From contig NZ_QHJG01000030.1 in NCBI RefSeq assembly GCF_003184185.1, forward strand, positions 1 through 56,969: a stretch of 56,969 bases of DNA, read 5' to 3'. Position numbers and translations under genes: made by a program. Shown piece by piece: positions 27,380-35,421 of this stretch (position 1 is the stretch's first letter; every line of letters begins with the position of its first letter). The notes below the pieces were generated by a model. It was not told the DNA's origin. It saw only the letters and a list, made by a program, of their open reading frames with translations, and ran no database searches. The stretch comes from Legionella qingyii (lineage in GTDB: Bacteria; Pseudomonadota; Gammaproteobacteria; Legionellales; Legionellaceae).

Positions 27380-27386
27380 TAACTTA

Positions 27387-27544
27387 ACCCGATAGCGAGA
27401 GATTTTAGAACCAATGCTAACAGCATGGGAAGCATCCTGAAGTCGGCGTTGTGCAAGCCCACCCTGTAGTGGGAAGCCTGAACCGACTCATCCGCTACCC
27501 ACTTGAACCCCAGGGTTCATAATCCATGTCTGTCGGGCTATCCT
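27387..27544 (+). ncRNA. ssrS: 6S RNA
   Basis: An RNA of about 155-160 bases that binds sigma-70 RNA polymerase by mimicking an open promoter and down-regulates transcription in stationary phase. Support: the termini pair (GATAGC at 27391-27396 with GCTATC at 27537-27542). The 3' half has the conserved CACTTGAACC...AGGGTTCA block followed by a CTGTCGGGCTATC closing strand, parallel to the E. coli 3' half. The central part contains the large internal bubble flanked by GGGAAGC segments. A near-consensus promoter lies immediately upstream. The 3' end overlaps the final codons of convergent uvrB by a few bases. Exact ends are estimates from the fold. Confidence 0.85.
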
Positions 27545-29529
27545 TTCATTAGTTGCTCTTTTAACAAAAGATATTCATCTCGAACCTTGGCTGCTGCTTC
27601 AAACTCCATATTTTTCGCATGCAAATACATTTGTTTTTCCAACGTATTGATGTGTTTCACTAATTCCTGAGTTGACCAATGTAAATATTCTGGGCTTGGT
27701 TCAGCAACTGCCGCATTACGTTTTCCTGAATAGGCGCCTTCCATGATATCTGTTATGGATTTATTAATCCCTTTGGGGATGATTCCATGTGCCTCATTGA
27801 ATGCTTTTTGTTTTTCACGCCTTCTGCTGGTTTCATCCAAAGCCCTTTGCATGGAGCCAGTAATTTTATCAGCATAAAGAATAGCGCGTCCTTTCACGTT
27901 ACGTGCTGCACGCCCTATAGTCTGAATCAGAGAACGATCAGAGCGTAAAAAACCCTCTTTATCTGCATCAAGAATCGCAACCAAAGCGACCTCTGGCATA
28001 TCCAAACCTTCACGCAATAAATTGATCCCAACCAAAACATCAAAGACCCCCAGACGCAAATCACGGATAATTTCAACGCGTTCAACCGTGTCGATATCCG
28101 AATGCAAATAACGAACTTTAACACCATGCTCGTTCAGATAATCGGTTAAATCCTCTGCCATTCGTTTTGTTAAAGTGGTTACTAAAACCCGTCCATTTTG
28201 TTGAATCACCAAGCGAATTTCTGACATTAAATCATCGACCTGGGTACGCACCGGGCGAATTTCGACTTCTGGGTCAACAAGTCCTGTAGGGCGCACTACC
28301 TGTTCCGCAACATTATCAGAATGCTCTTGTTCATAAGGGCCAGGAGTTGCTGAAATGTAAATGGTCTGTGGAGAGCGTCCTTCAAATTCTTCGAACCGTA
28401 ATGGCCGGTTATCCAGCGCCGAAGGCAGTCTAAAACCATACTGGACCAGTGTTTCCTTACGAGCTCGATCACCTCGATACATGCCACCAATTTGGGGTAC
28501 AGTAACATGGGATTCATCGATAATAAGCAACGCTTCGGCTGGCAAATAGTCAAATAAGGTTGGCGGGGGTTCACCGGCTTCTCGCGCAGATAAATAACGA
28601 GAATAGTTTTCAATACCAGAGCAATAACCCAATTCCAGCATCATTTCTATATCAAAAAAAGTACGTTGCTCCAAACGCTGGGCTTCAACCAATTTGTTTT
28701 GCGCTTTAAACTCCGCCAAACGTTCTTGCAACTCTTCCTTGACCCAATCTACCGTTTGTAAAATACGATCACGAGGAGTGACGTAATGCGTTTTAGGGAA
28801 AATAGTCACCCGCGGCACCCGCCGCAGAATTTCGCCGGTAAGCGGATCAAACTGAGCAATATTCTCCACCTCGTCATCAAAGAGTTCAATGCGTATGGCT
28901 TCTCGTTCCGCATCAGCAGGGAAAATATCAATAATGTCGCCATGCACTCGAAATTGGCCACGCTCCAGAGCTAAGTTACTGCGTGTGTATTGCATTTCAG
29001 CAAGTCGTCTTAAAATTTTACGCTGATCGGATTGTTCTCCGCGGGAAAGATGTAATACCATACGCAAATAGGAATCAGGATCACCCAAACCATAAATTGC
29101 AGAAACTGTTGCGACGATAATCGCATCTTTACGTTCAATTAAGGCTTTGGTGGCAGACAAACGCATCTGTTCTATATGCTCATTGATGGATGAATCTTTT
29201 TCAATAAAGGTATCCGAAGCAGGCACATAAGCTTCCGGCTGATAATAATCATAGTAGGAAACAAAATATTCTACCGCATTATCGGGGAAATAGGCTTTAA
29301 ATTCGCCATAAAGCTGGGCAGCAAGCGTTTTGTTAGGAGCCATAATTAAGGCAGGCCTGCGCATGGCTTGAATAACATGTGCTATAGTAAAAGTCTTGCC
29401 TGAGCCAGTAACCCCTAAAAGGGTTTGTTTGGATAAGCCTGATTTCAAGCCGTCAATTAATGAGGCTATGGCGGCCGGCTGGTCACCAGCAGGTTTATAA
29501 TCGGCATAGAGTTTAAATAAATCTTTCAT
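27538..29529 (-). CDS. uvrB: Excinuclease ABC subunit B
   Basis: A 663-residue nucleotide-excision-repair helicase-like subunit that verifies damage and loads UvrC. Walker A is GVTGSGKT near the N-terminus, followed by the beta-hairpin region ([21 protein letters not shown]). The DEAD-type IIDESH, helicase motifs V/VI ([32 protein letters not shown]) and a C-terminal UVR domain for UvrC contact ([23 protein letters not shown]) follow. I start at the ATG 29529 because homologues begin there; an upstream frame would add 17 residues. No LexA box is evident upstream. Divergent from aspC and convergent with 6S RNA. Confidence 0.96.
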   Translation of the reverse strand: MKDLFKLYADYKPAGDQPAAIASLIDGLKSGLSKQTLLGVTGSGKTFTIAHVIQAMRRPALIMAPNKTLAAQLYGEFKAYFPDNAVEYFVSYYDYYQPEAYVPASDTFIEKDSSINEHIEQMRLSATKALIERKDAIIVATVSAIYGLGDPDSYLRMVLHLSRGEQSDQRKILRRLAEMQYTRSNLALERGQFRVHGDIIDIFPADAEREAIRIELFDDEVENIAQFDPLTGEILRRVPRVTIFPKTHYVTPRDRILQTVDWVKEELQERLAEFKAQNKLVEAQRLEQRTFFDIEMMLELGYCSGIENYSRYLSAREAGEPPPTLFDYLPAEALLIIDESHVTVPQIGGMYRGDRARKETLVQYGFRLPSALDNRPLRFEEFEGRSPQTIYISATPGPYEQEHSDNVAEQVVRPTGLVDPEVEIRPVRTQVDDLMSEIRLVIQQNGRVLVTTLTKRMAEDLTDYLNEHGVKVRYLHSDIDTVERVEIIRDLRLGVFDVLVGINLLREGLDMPEVALVAILDADKEGFLRSDRSLIQTIGRAARNVKGRAILYADKITGSMQRALDETSRRREKQKAFNEAHGIIPKGINKSITDIMEGAYSGKRNAAVAEPSPEYLHWSTQELVKHINTLEKQMYLHAKNMEFEAAAKVRDEYLLLKEQLMKG

Positions 29530-29561
29530 ATCTTTTATAGTATATCTCACAGGAGCAACAA

Positions 29562-30740
29562 ATGGATATCGCATTAGCAAAACGCGTGCAAAAAGTTAAG
29601 CCTTCACCTACTTTGGCCGTAGCAGCAAAGGCCACCCAAATGCGTGCTCAAGGGCATGATGTCATTAATCTGGGTACAGGCGAACCCGATTTTGACACAC
29701 CCAATTACATTAAAGAAGCAGCTATCGCTGCCATTCATCAAGGTTACACCAAGTATACGGCTGTTGATGGCATTCCTGAACTTAAAGAAGCCGTTAAAAA
29801 TAAATTCAAAAACGATAATAATCTTGATTACCAGGCCAATCAAATTCTAGTTTCAGTAGGAGGCAAACAAAGTTGTTACAACCTCTGCCAAGCCCTGCTT
29901 AATCCTGGTGACGAAGTCATTATTCCGGCACCATACTGGGTTTCTTACCCTGATATGGTCTTATTGGCTGATGCAATCCCTGTTATCATTTCTACAACTC
30001 CAGCACAAAGATATAAAATTAATGCCCAGCAACTCGAAGCAGCCATCACCCCCAAAACCAGGATGATCTTTTTAAATAGTCCATCCAATCCATCCGGAGT
30101 CGCCTACACGCTAGATGAATTAAAATCTTTAGCCGAAGTCTTGAAAAAGCATCCCCAGATTATTATTGCCACGGATGACATGTACGAGCATATCCTTTGG
30201 AGCCAACCCTTCGCCAATATTCTTAACGCATGTCCTGAGCTCTATGAGCGAACCATTGTCTTGAACGGCGTATCCAAAGCCTATGCGATGACTGGTTGGC
30301 GCATCGGTTATGCAGCAGGCCCTGCTCCATTAATGAATGCGATGAAAACCATCCAATCCCAATCAACATCAAATCCCTGTTCCATTGCCCAAAGAGCAGC
30401 TGTAGCAGCACTAACCGGTGGCAATGAAAGTGTATTGGAAATGGTAAAGGCTTTTCGCCAACGACACGATTTTGTAGCATCTCGATTGCAGGAAATGCCA
30501 GGAATTGAAGTCATTCCGGCTGATGGGACTTTTTATATTTTCCCAAGCGTGCAAGCAATCATAGAAAAGCGTGGATACAGCAATGACCTTGAATTTTCTG
30601 AAAAACTGTTAGTTGAAGCAGGGGTTGCCTTAGTTCCCGGCTCCGCATTTGGCAATGAAGGCTGCATTCGTTTATCCTTTGCGACCAGCATGGAAATATT
30701 AGAAGATGCTTTAAATCGCCTGCAACGTTTTTGCAGTTAA
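29562..30740 (+). CDS. aspC: Aspartate aminotransferase (class I PLP)
   Basis: A 392-residue PLP aminotransferase of the Ib-type aspartate aminotransferase group (AspC/AatA-like), converting aspartate plus 2-oxoglutarate to oxaloacetate plus glutamate. Landmarks: [13 protein letters not shown] near residue 35, VGGKQSCYN, the [10 protein letters not shown] block, NSPSNPSG (172-179), the PLP Lys239 in [16 protein letters not shown], and the C-terminal Arg motif in [13 protein letters not shown] lies at a good distance before the ATG. It could accept other amino acids, including prephenate, as some Ib enzymes do. Confidence 0.92.
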   Translation: MDIALAKRVQKVKPSPTLAVAAKATQMRAQGHDVINLGTGEPDFDTPNYIKEAAIAAIHQGYTKYTAVDGIPELKEAVKNKFKNDNNLDYQANQILVSVGGKQSCYNLCQALLNPGDEVIIPAPYWVSYPDMVLLADAIPVIISTTPAQRYKINAQQLEAAITPKTRMIFLNSPSNPSGVAYTLDELKSLAEVLKKHPQIIIATDDMYEHILWSQPFANILNACPELYERTIVLNGVSKAYAMTGWRIGYAAGPAPLMNAMKTIQSQSTSNPCSIAQRAAVAALTGGNESVLEMVKAFRQRHDFVASRLQEMPGIEVIPADGTFYIFPSVQAIIEKRGYSNDLEFSEKLLVEAGVALVPGSAFGNEGCIRLSFATSMEILEDALNRLQRFCS

Positions 30741-30751
30741 CACAAAAAATC

Positions 30752-30774
30752 CCTTCTCCCCAATGGGGAGAAGG
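30752..30774 (+). terminator. Strong hairpin after aspC
   Basis: CCTTCTCCCC (30752-30761), three bases, GGGGAGAAGG (30765-30774): a perfect 10-bp stem 11 bases past the aspC stop. There is no T-tract on the plus strand, while an A-run (CACAAAAAAT) precedes it, so on the minus strand it would be a standard terminator. This CCTTCTCCCC-type hairpin is also a common dispersed intergenic repeat. Confidence 0.55.
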
Positions 30775-30868
30775 TGCCCACAAAGGCAGAAGAGGTATCC
30801 TAAAATAGGATAAAAAATAAAAATTTCCCAATAAATATTAAATTTTAAAAAATTATTACTAAATCTAC

Positions 30869-30897
30869 TTGACCCCCAACCAGAATCGTTTTAAGAT
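30869..30897 (+). promoter_or_regulatory. Promoter of tRNA-Asn
   Basis: TTGACC (30869-30874) and TAAGAT (30892-30897) with the ideal 17-base spacing, followed by a C-rich discriminator before the tRNA begins at 30909. Confidence 0.6.
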
Positions 30898-30908
30898 TCC
30901 GACCCTAT

Positions 30909-30984
30909 TCCCCGGTAGCTCAGTCGGTAGAGCGGATGACTGTTAATCATTAGGTCACAAGTTCGAGTCTTGTCCGGGGAGCCA
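30909..30984 (+). tRNA. tRNA-Asn (anticodon GUU)
   Basis: A complete 76-base cloverleaf. The acceptor strands TCCCCGG (30909-30915) and CCGGGGA (30974-30980) pair perfectly, with discriminator G and encoded CCA at 30982-30984. The D-loop has AGTCGGTAGAG, the anticodon loop CTGTTAATC carries GTT, and the T-loop is GTTCGAGTC. Its 3' half is the left attachment site of the adjacent island; the gene remains intact. Confidence 0.97.
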
Positions 30985-31026
30985 ATCCCAGTCTGGGTTT
31001 TGGCGAAAATCAATCAAACCTTAAAT
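30939..31026 (+). repeat. Left attachment-site repeat (tRNA-Asn 3' half plus flank)
   Basis: 88 bases starting ACTGTTAATCATTAGGTC inside the tRNA and ending CAAACCTTAAAT. It recurs in direct orientation at 45874-45961 with roughly 77 of 88 positions identical by eye. Beyond the tRNA it includes a small CCCAGTCTGGGTTTT hairpin (30987-31001) that could terminate the tRNA transcript and is kept in both copies. Confidence 0.8.
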
Positions 31027-31029
31027 TTT

Positions 31030-31051
31030 ACGTGTCGAATATGTGTCGAAG
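31030..31051. promoter_or_regulatory. Paired GTGTCGAA site, left end (possible integrase arm site)
   Basis: Two GTGTCGAA octamers separated by TAT, just inside the left attachment repeat. The same 22 bases occur at 45732-45753, just inside the right end. A conserved pair at both element ends fits arm-type integrase or recombination-directionality binding. Confidence 0.5.
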
Positions 31052-31209
31052 TTTGGGATGACGTTCGGAGATAACACGCACCTGTGGTTTCCAAGTTTTT
31101 TAGGCTCTTCCCCCAACCCGGGCACTAATCAAGAACACAAAACTTTAAAGCTGCCCCTTATTTGGGGTAGAGCCGATATCATTATTTGAAAAATTATTCC
31201 ATCTGTTTT

Positions 31210-32179
31210 CTAATGAATTTGTCCATATAAAATTTCCGCTGTTTCTTTAGTTCTTTCATCGAGTGAGCTCAATAAATCGGCATAAACCAAAATGAAGGGT
31301 ACATGGTTTTCTTTATGAGTTTTGGTATCAAAATTCCAGAATTTTTTTATTAGCTCTATATTCCCATTGTTATCTTTTTTTAACCTGCATTTATATTGTA
31401 ATAGTGGTAATGCATCGTCTGCATAAAGTGTAATTATTTGGGGGCTTAGATAATGAGTTAACTTTGCAGCAGCTATTTCTCCTCCCCAAAGAAAATTAAA
31501 TTCACAGGGATTTGTTTCTTTAAACTGTGCCAGATTATCTGTTGAAAATTTATCGATCATTAATTTTGGACGTAATCTCTCAGCATAGCCAATACACCAT
31601 TTACTTAATAAGATATCTTTATTAACCAAATGCTTTTCACCACGATTTTTTTCTACGATATATCCATGCTTTTCTAAAATAAAAAGTGTTTTGCTAACAC
31701 TTCCTAATGCCACATCACTCATTTTAGCAAGCTCACGATAGGTATGCTCTAACGTTTTTTTAATGACAAGCAATGTAAAAATAAGTTTTATACTGGCAAC
31801 ACTCAGTGTGAATTGGGTGATATCCGATAGACTTTTCTTTTGAGGCGTTTCTCCTTTAATAGAGATAAATACAGGGGGAGAATTTATATACATATTGCCA
31901 GAGAAATCAACGTACTCAATATTCGCCTTTTGCAATTTATCAGCCAAAACATTTATTAATGTGGTTGCTAATTAAAATGCTTTTTTTATTTAAATGTTGC
32001 ATATATTGAACGATGGCACCAATATTCGAATTATCGATATTGCCAACGAGTTCAGGGTTATAGATTAGCTTATTATTCTTTTCAATTTGAAGGGTTAATT
32101 GATTTCGTTTTTCATCAAATTTACATTGAAGCTTTGATCTATCCTTTATGATCGATAATAGTTTATCTATACTCATCAC
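31210..32179 (-). pseudogene. Frameshifted AbiEi-family (type IV antitoxin-like) regulator
   Basis: Two overlapping frames read as one protein. The first (31940-32179, 79 aa) ends ...SILISNHINKCFG. The second (31210-31947, 245 aa) continues ADKLQKANIEYVDFSGNMYI, which is the L-x-x-x-x-I-x-Y-x-D-x-x-G-N motif that follows directly in AbiEi_2-family proteins. The second part then has a winged-helix segment (TYRELAKMSDVALGSVSKTLFILEKHGYIVEK) and a C-terminal domain. A one-base shift near 31945-31955 would join them. These proteins are DNA-binding antitoxins of type IV systems whose partner is an AbiEii nucleotidyltransferase; none is present next to it. It could be inactivated, or represent a sequencing or programmed shift. 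Confidence 0.55.
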
Positions 32180-32224
32180 AATATCCTCTTTGCCATGTTC
32201 ATAATTATTGCTTGTTCAAATAAA

Positions 32225-32275
32225 ATGAACAACATGAAAAAATGAACAAAATGAAAAAATGAACAAAATGAATGT
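32225..32275. repeat. Three tandem 17-bp repeats upstream of the AbiEi-like gene
   Basis: The unit ATGAACAAAATGAAAAA begins at 32225, 32242 and 32259 (first and last copies slightly diverged). It lies 45-95 bases before the start of the minus-strand AbiEi-like gene, where an autoregulatory operator for a winged-helix antitoxin would be expected. It also lies upstream of the LOG gene. Confidence 0.6.
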
Positions 32276-32382
32276 ACAGATTTGTGTTGAATAGCGGAAT
32301 AATATATACCGTAATTATTACGCCTTCCATGCATTACTTGATGCTTGTATGATACAAAAAAAATCAGCCATGAAAGCTTAAT

Positions 32383-32961
32383 ATGAAAACAATCTGCGTG
32401 TACTTAGGAGCTAGTTTTGGAAACAATGTTGCATTTAAACAAGCTGTTAATAAGCTTGCTCATGAAATTGTTGATCACGGACTTACACTTGTCTATGGTG
32501 GCTCTAGTCTAGGGATGATGGGTTTATTAGCAACTACAGTTAAAGAATTGGGAGGCAAAGTAATAGGAGTTATAACTACTCATCTTTTAGACAAAGAAAA
32601 GCCGTTAGATACTCTAGATGAGCTTCATATAGTTGATTCAATGCAAGAACGTAAAAAAATGCTTCAACAATTGGCTGATGCATTTATAGTTATACCTGGT
32701 GGGCTAGGAACACTAGAAGAAGCAATTGAAACCTGGAATGCAATAAAAATAGGTGAACTTAACAAAAAGATAGGATTCCTTAATATAGATGAATATTTTG
32801 TAAAACTATTTAGTTTTATTGAACATTGTCAAGAAAATGGATTTATACACGCTAAGCAATCTACTATACCTATGATACACGCTGATCCTAGTAGTTTACT
32901 TAATAATTTAATTCAATCAGAAGAAGTTCTTGTAATGGATAAGAAACCTGAATTGGTTTGA
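32383..32961 (+). CDS. LOG-family nucleotide phosphoribohydrolase
   Basis: A 192-residue Rossmann-fold protein of the LOG / TIGR00730 family, which cleaves nucleoside 5'-monophosphates (cytokinin riboside monophosphates in plants and some bacteria) to base and ribose-5-phosphate. The signature PGGLGTLEEAIETW is at about residues 105-118, and the upstream LVYGGSSLGMMG binds phosphate. Arg in QERKKML is the expected catalytic partner. It is full length for the family. It is the first intact island gene and lies about 235 bases before the peptide gene, so co-transcription is not assured. Confidence 0.9.
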   Translation: MKTICVYLGASFGNNVAFKQAVNKLAHEIVDHGLTLVYGGSSLGMMGLLATTVKELGGKVIGVITTHLLDKEKPLDTLDELHIVDSMQERKKMLQQLADAFIVIPGGLGTLEEAIETWNAIKIGELNKKIGFLNIDEYFVKLFSFIEHCQENGFIHAKQSTIPMIHADPSSLLNNLIQSEEVLVMDKKPELV

Positions 32962-33161
32962 AAATGTAATAGGTATCTTATGGATGGTATAAATTTAGAA
33001 AAACATCATGCTTTTCACTTTGAAATAGGCTAATTTTAAAGAATGTTAAAATTTGTGATGATCAATTTAAGTGAAGGAAGATCTCTTTTAATCAAATGCC
33101 AATGGAATTTGAATAATAAATCAAAATCAAACTTGATAAGGTTTAAACTATTATAACCCCA

Positions 33162-33170
33162 TGCTAAAAT
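33162..33170 (+). promoter_or_regulatory. Candidate extended -10 for the peptide operon
   Basis: TGCTAAAAT (TG-n-TAAAAT) lies 28 bases before the peptide start codon, without a convincing -35. It would give a leader of about 20 bases holding the GAGGG ribosome site. Confidence 0.3.
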
Positions 33171-33197
33171 CAAAATTTAATCTGTGAGGGATCTACT

Positions 33198-33386
33198 ATG
33201 GGCATCATATCGCTTTTCGAACAACTGGCTAGCACAACTCACCATAAAATAAATCTTGATGAGCTATTAAAAGAAAAAGATGTTAACATACAGCAAGTAT
33301 TTGCTAATAACGATGCCTCGTTTCTAAAAAACCTTTTCAATGAAAAAGCAATACTTGCTGATAGAACCACAATTTTTGATCTCTAG
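33198..33386 (+). CDS. Putative split-borosin precursor peptide (62 aa)
   Basis: A 62-residue peptide with a strong ribosome site (GAGGG, seven bases before ATG). It starts MGIISLFEQLAS, continues with helical segments (INLDELLKEKDVNIQQVFANND, then SFLKNLFNEK) and ends with a short, less charged tail (AILADRTTIFDL). The helical part resembles in outline the binding domain of split borosin precursors such as Shewanella SonA: an N-terminal F-x-Q-L, then a Q-x-x-V-x-x-x-(N/G)-D-x-x-x-L-K-x-L pattern. The tail would then be the modified core. The gene is followed after 26 bases by a methyltransferase of exactly the class that modifies such peptides. The comparison is from memory of the family, not an alignment. 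No signal peptide. Confidence 0.65.
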   Translation: MGIISLFEQLASTTHHKINLDELLKEKDVNIQQVFANNDASFLKNLFNEKAILADRTTIFDL

Positions 33387-33412
33387 ACCTTCTAAGTCTT
33401 TTAGCATTAGAT

Positions 33413-34198
33413 ATGCAAATTAATCCAAATACATCTTCACTGGTTGTTGTTGGATGTGGAATTAAGTTTTTCGCTCATTTAACAACAGAGACAATTGCTT
33501 ATATACAACAGTCTGATATCGTTCTTTATTTGGTGAATGATCCTGTTCTGAAGTCATGGATACAAAAGCAAAATCAGAATACAGAATCGTTGGACTTTTT
33601 ATATCGCTCATGCTCTCATCGTGCAGAAGCCTATCAGCGTATTACTAATTATGTTTTAGAGCATCTATACCAAATGAAACATGTATGCTTTGCCCTATAT
33701 GGTCATCCAAGTGTTTTTTCCAAACCAGGATTAGAAGCAGTTAAGCAGGCGCAAAAAAAAGGTTATTTTGCAAAAATCTTACCTGCTATTTCTGCAGAGG
33801 CTTGTCTTTTCGCTGATTTATTGATAGATCCTGGCTCTTTAGGATGTCAATCATTCGAAGCATCGGATTTTTTAATTCACCAGCGACAATTAGATGCTTC
33901 GTCACACTTAATCTTGTGGCAAATTGATGCGGTAGGCATTATTGACCATGAATCAACAAATAATAAAAAAATGGGGATTTTGCTCTTATTGGATTATTTG
34001 CAGCATTTTTATAAGCCTATAGATGAAATTATTATCTATGAAGCCGCCCAATATCCTGGTTTAGATCCTAGAATAACCCGTACGCAGTTACAGTATTTAC
34101 CGGATATTCAATTATCGACTATTTCAACCTTATATATTCCCCCTGTAAAAAAGACTCATTGTAATGAGGCAATATTAAGTGCACTCGGATTAATGTAA
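33413..34198 (+). CDS. Tetrapyrrole-methylase-fold peptide N-methyltransferase (borosin-type)
   Basis: A 261-residue SAM-dependent methyltransferase of the tetrapyrrole methylase fold. It has VVVGCGIKF (N-terminal glycine loop), the HRAEAYQRI segment with R70-x3-Y74 and ALYGHPSVFSKPG (94-106). It continues with PAISAEACLFADLLIDPGSLGCQSFEASDF (125-153), HLILWQIDAVG, IIYEAAQYP...PRI and the C-terminal ISTLYIPPVKK...AILSALGL. This succession, including GISAEAC-x-x-AD, QSFEAS and STL-x-IPP, is that of bacterial borosin backbone alpha-N-methyltransferases (SonM/OphMA type) rather than of cobalamin or siroheme enzymes, and no cobalamin genes are nearby. It lies between a 62-residue peptide and an exporter, starting 26 bases after the peptide gene and 2 bases before the MFS gene. 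Confidence 0.8.
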   Translation: MQINPNTSSLVVVGCGIKFFAHLTTETIAYIQQSDIVLYLVNDPVLKSWIQKQNQNTESLDFLYRSCSHRAEAYQRITNYVLEHLYQMKHVCFALYGHPSVFSKPGLEAVKQAQKKGYFAKILPAISAEACLFADLLIDPGSLGCQSFEASDFLIHQRQLDASSHLILWQIDAVGIIDHESTNNKKMGILLLLDYLQHFYKPIDEIIIYEAAQYPGLDPRITRTQLQYLPDIQLSTISTLYIPPVKKTHCNEAILSALGLM

Positions 34199-34200
34199 AA

Positions 34201-35421
34201 ATGACGGATTATTTAACAACTTTGGCTAGAAAATACGCAGCAAATTATAAAGGATTATCAAAGCATTGTTGGCAGGGTATTATGCTTATTTGTATTAATA
34301 CGCTTACTATTGGCATTTGCTTTTTCCTGTCGCTCTACTTTGTTACTATTAGGCAGTTTACTCCATCCATGGCTGGATTATTACTTTCTTGCTATGGTAT
34401 GGGTACTGTTTTAGGAGGACTTATTACTGGTAAATTGTCAGATACGTTTTCACCTCATCTTATTTCAATCTCTAGCCTTTTAGTGCAATCTACAACGTTT
34501 TTTCTTTTAACTTACTTACATTCAGTCTTCGCATTAATGGCTAATATGTTCTTGCTTGGATTTGCAGCTTATGGATTTAAAACCTCCAATAATGTATGGA
34601 TGCTTAGCTTATGTCGAAATGATACAAATTTACGGTACAAAACGATTAGTATTTCACATGTTGCTGCCAATTTTGGATTAGGATTATCAGGAGTTCTAAT
34701 TGCTAGCATGACTACTTATGGATTTAAGTCAATTTTTTATTTATCAAGCTTATTGCTTTTGTGCTCTGCACTTTATCTTTTATTTCAGAAAAATACGAGC
34801 ACTACTGTACTGTTACCAATCAAAGGACAGCATTACTACGAGTATTCAAATGCGTCTCAAATAATTATATTATTGGTTATTGCATGTGTTTTTCTTGTTG
34901 GGTTAATTATTGCCCAGTTAAGCACTACTTATCCTCTCTATATTCAAAAGTTATTTCCACATTTAGGTATTAGGGCCGTAAGTATTTTATTTATCTTAGA
35001 TACTTTTCTAATTGTCTTTTTCCAAGCTCCATTGACTACCTTAGTAGGTGGGCAAAATAAATTATTAGTAACAGGAATTGGGGCTTTATTAATGGGAATA
35101 GGGATGTTGGTTTTAAGCTATTCTTCTGTATTTGTGCTGGCTATTTTCTCATGCATTATTTGGACAACTGGTGAAATGCTCTTTATCTCTACGGCCCAAC
35201 TTTTATGTTATGAGCAAAGTAGCAATCAGAAAAAGGGACAAAGCTTAGGATTATTTCAAACTGCATTTGCAATAAGCAATGTCATTGGACCAGCCGTAGG
35301 AGGTATCATATATCAAAATTGGGGGGGAAATTTACTTTGGTATTGCAGCATGTTCATTGGGACAATGTGTTTTTTTCTGTGTTGGTATGGCAGCAGAACC
35401 TATACTAACACATCCTCTTAA
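34201..35421 (+). CDS. MFS exporter, third gene of the peptide operon
   Basis: A 406-residue major facilitator with about twelve membrane segments. The loop 2-3 signature appears as GGLITGKLSDTFSPH near residue 78. The C-terminal half repeats the pattern weakly. Its ATG follows the methyltransferase stop by two bases, so it is co-translated, and it is best read as the exporter of the peptide product (or of a cleaved, methylated fragment). The last 90 bases overlap the 3' end of the convergent unknown gene on the minus strand. Confidence 0.85.
   Translation: MTDYLTTLARKYAANYKGLSKHCWQGIMLICINTLTIGICFFLSLYFVTIRQFTPSMAGLLLSCYGMGTVLGGLITGKLSDTFSPHLISISSLLVQSTTFFLLTYLHSVFALMANMFLLGFAAYGFKTSNNVWMLSLCRNDTNLRYKTISISHVAANFGLGLSGVLIASMTTYGFKSIFYLSSLLLLCSALYLLFQKNTSTTVLLPIKGQHYYEYSNASQIIILLVIACVFLVGLIIAQLSTTYPLYIQKLFPHLGIRAVSILFILDTFLIVFFQAPLTTLVGGQNKLLVTGIGALLMGIGMLVLSYSSVFVLAIFSCIIWTTGEMLFISTAQLLCYEQSSNQKKGQSLGLFQTAFAISNVIGPAVGGIIYQNWGGNLLWYCSMFIGTMCFFLCWYGSRTYTNTSS

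Noticed and set aside
33413..34198. Reading the tetrapyrrole-methylase-fold enzyme as a cobalamin or siroheme biosynthesis gene
   Set aside because: No other cobalamin or siroheme genes are near, motif order matches peptide N-methyltransferases, and it is locked between a small peptide and an exporter.
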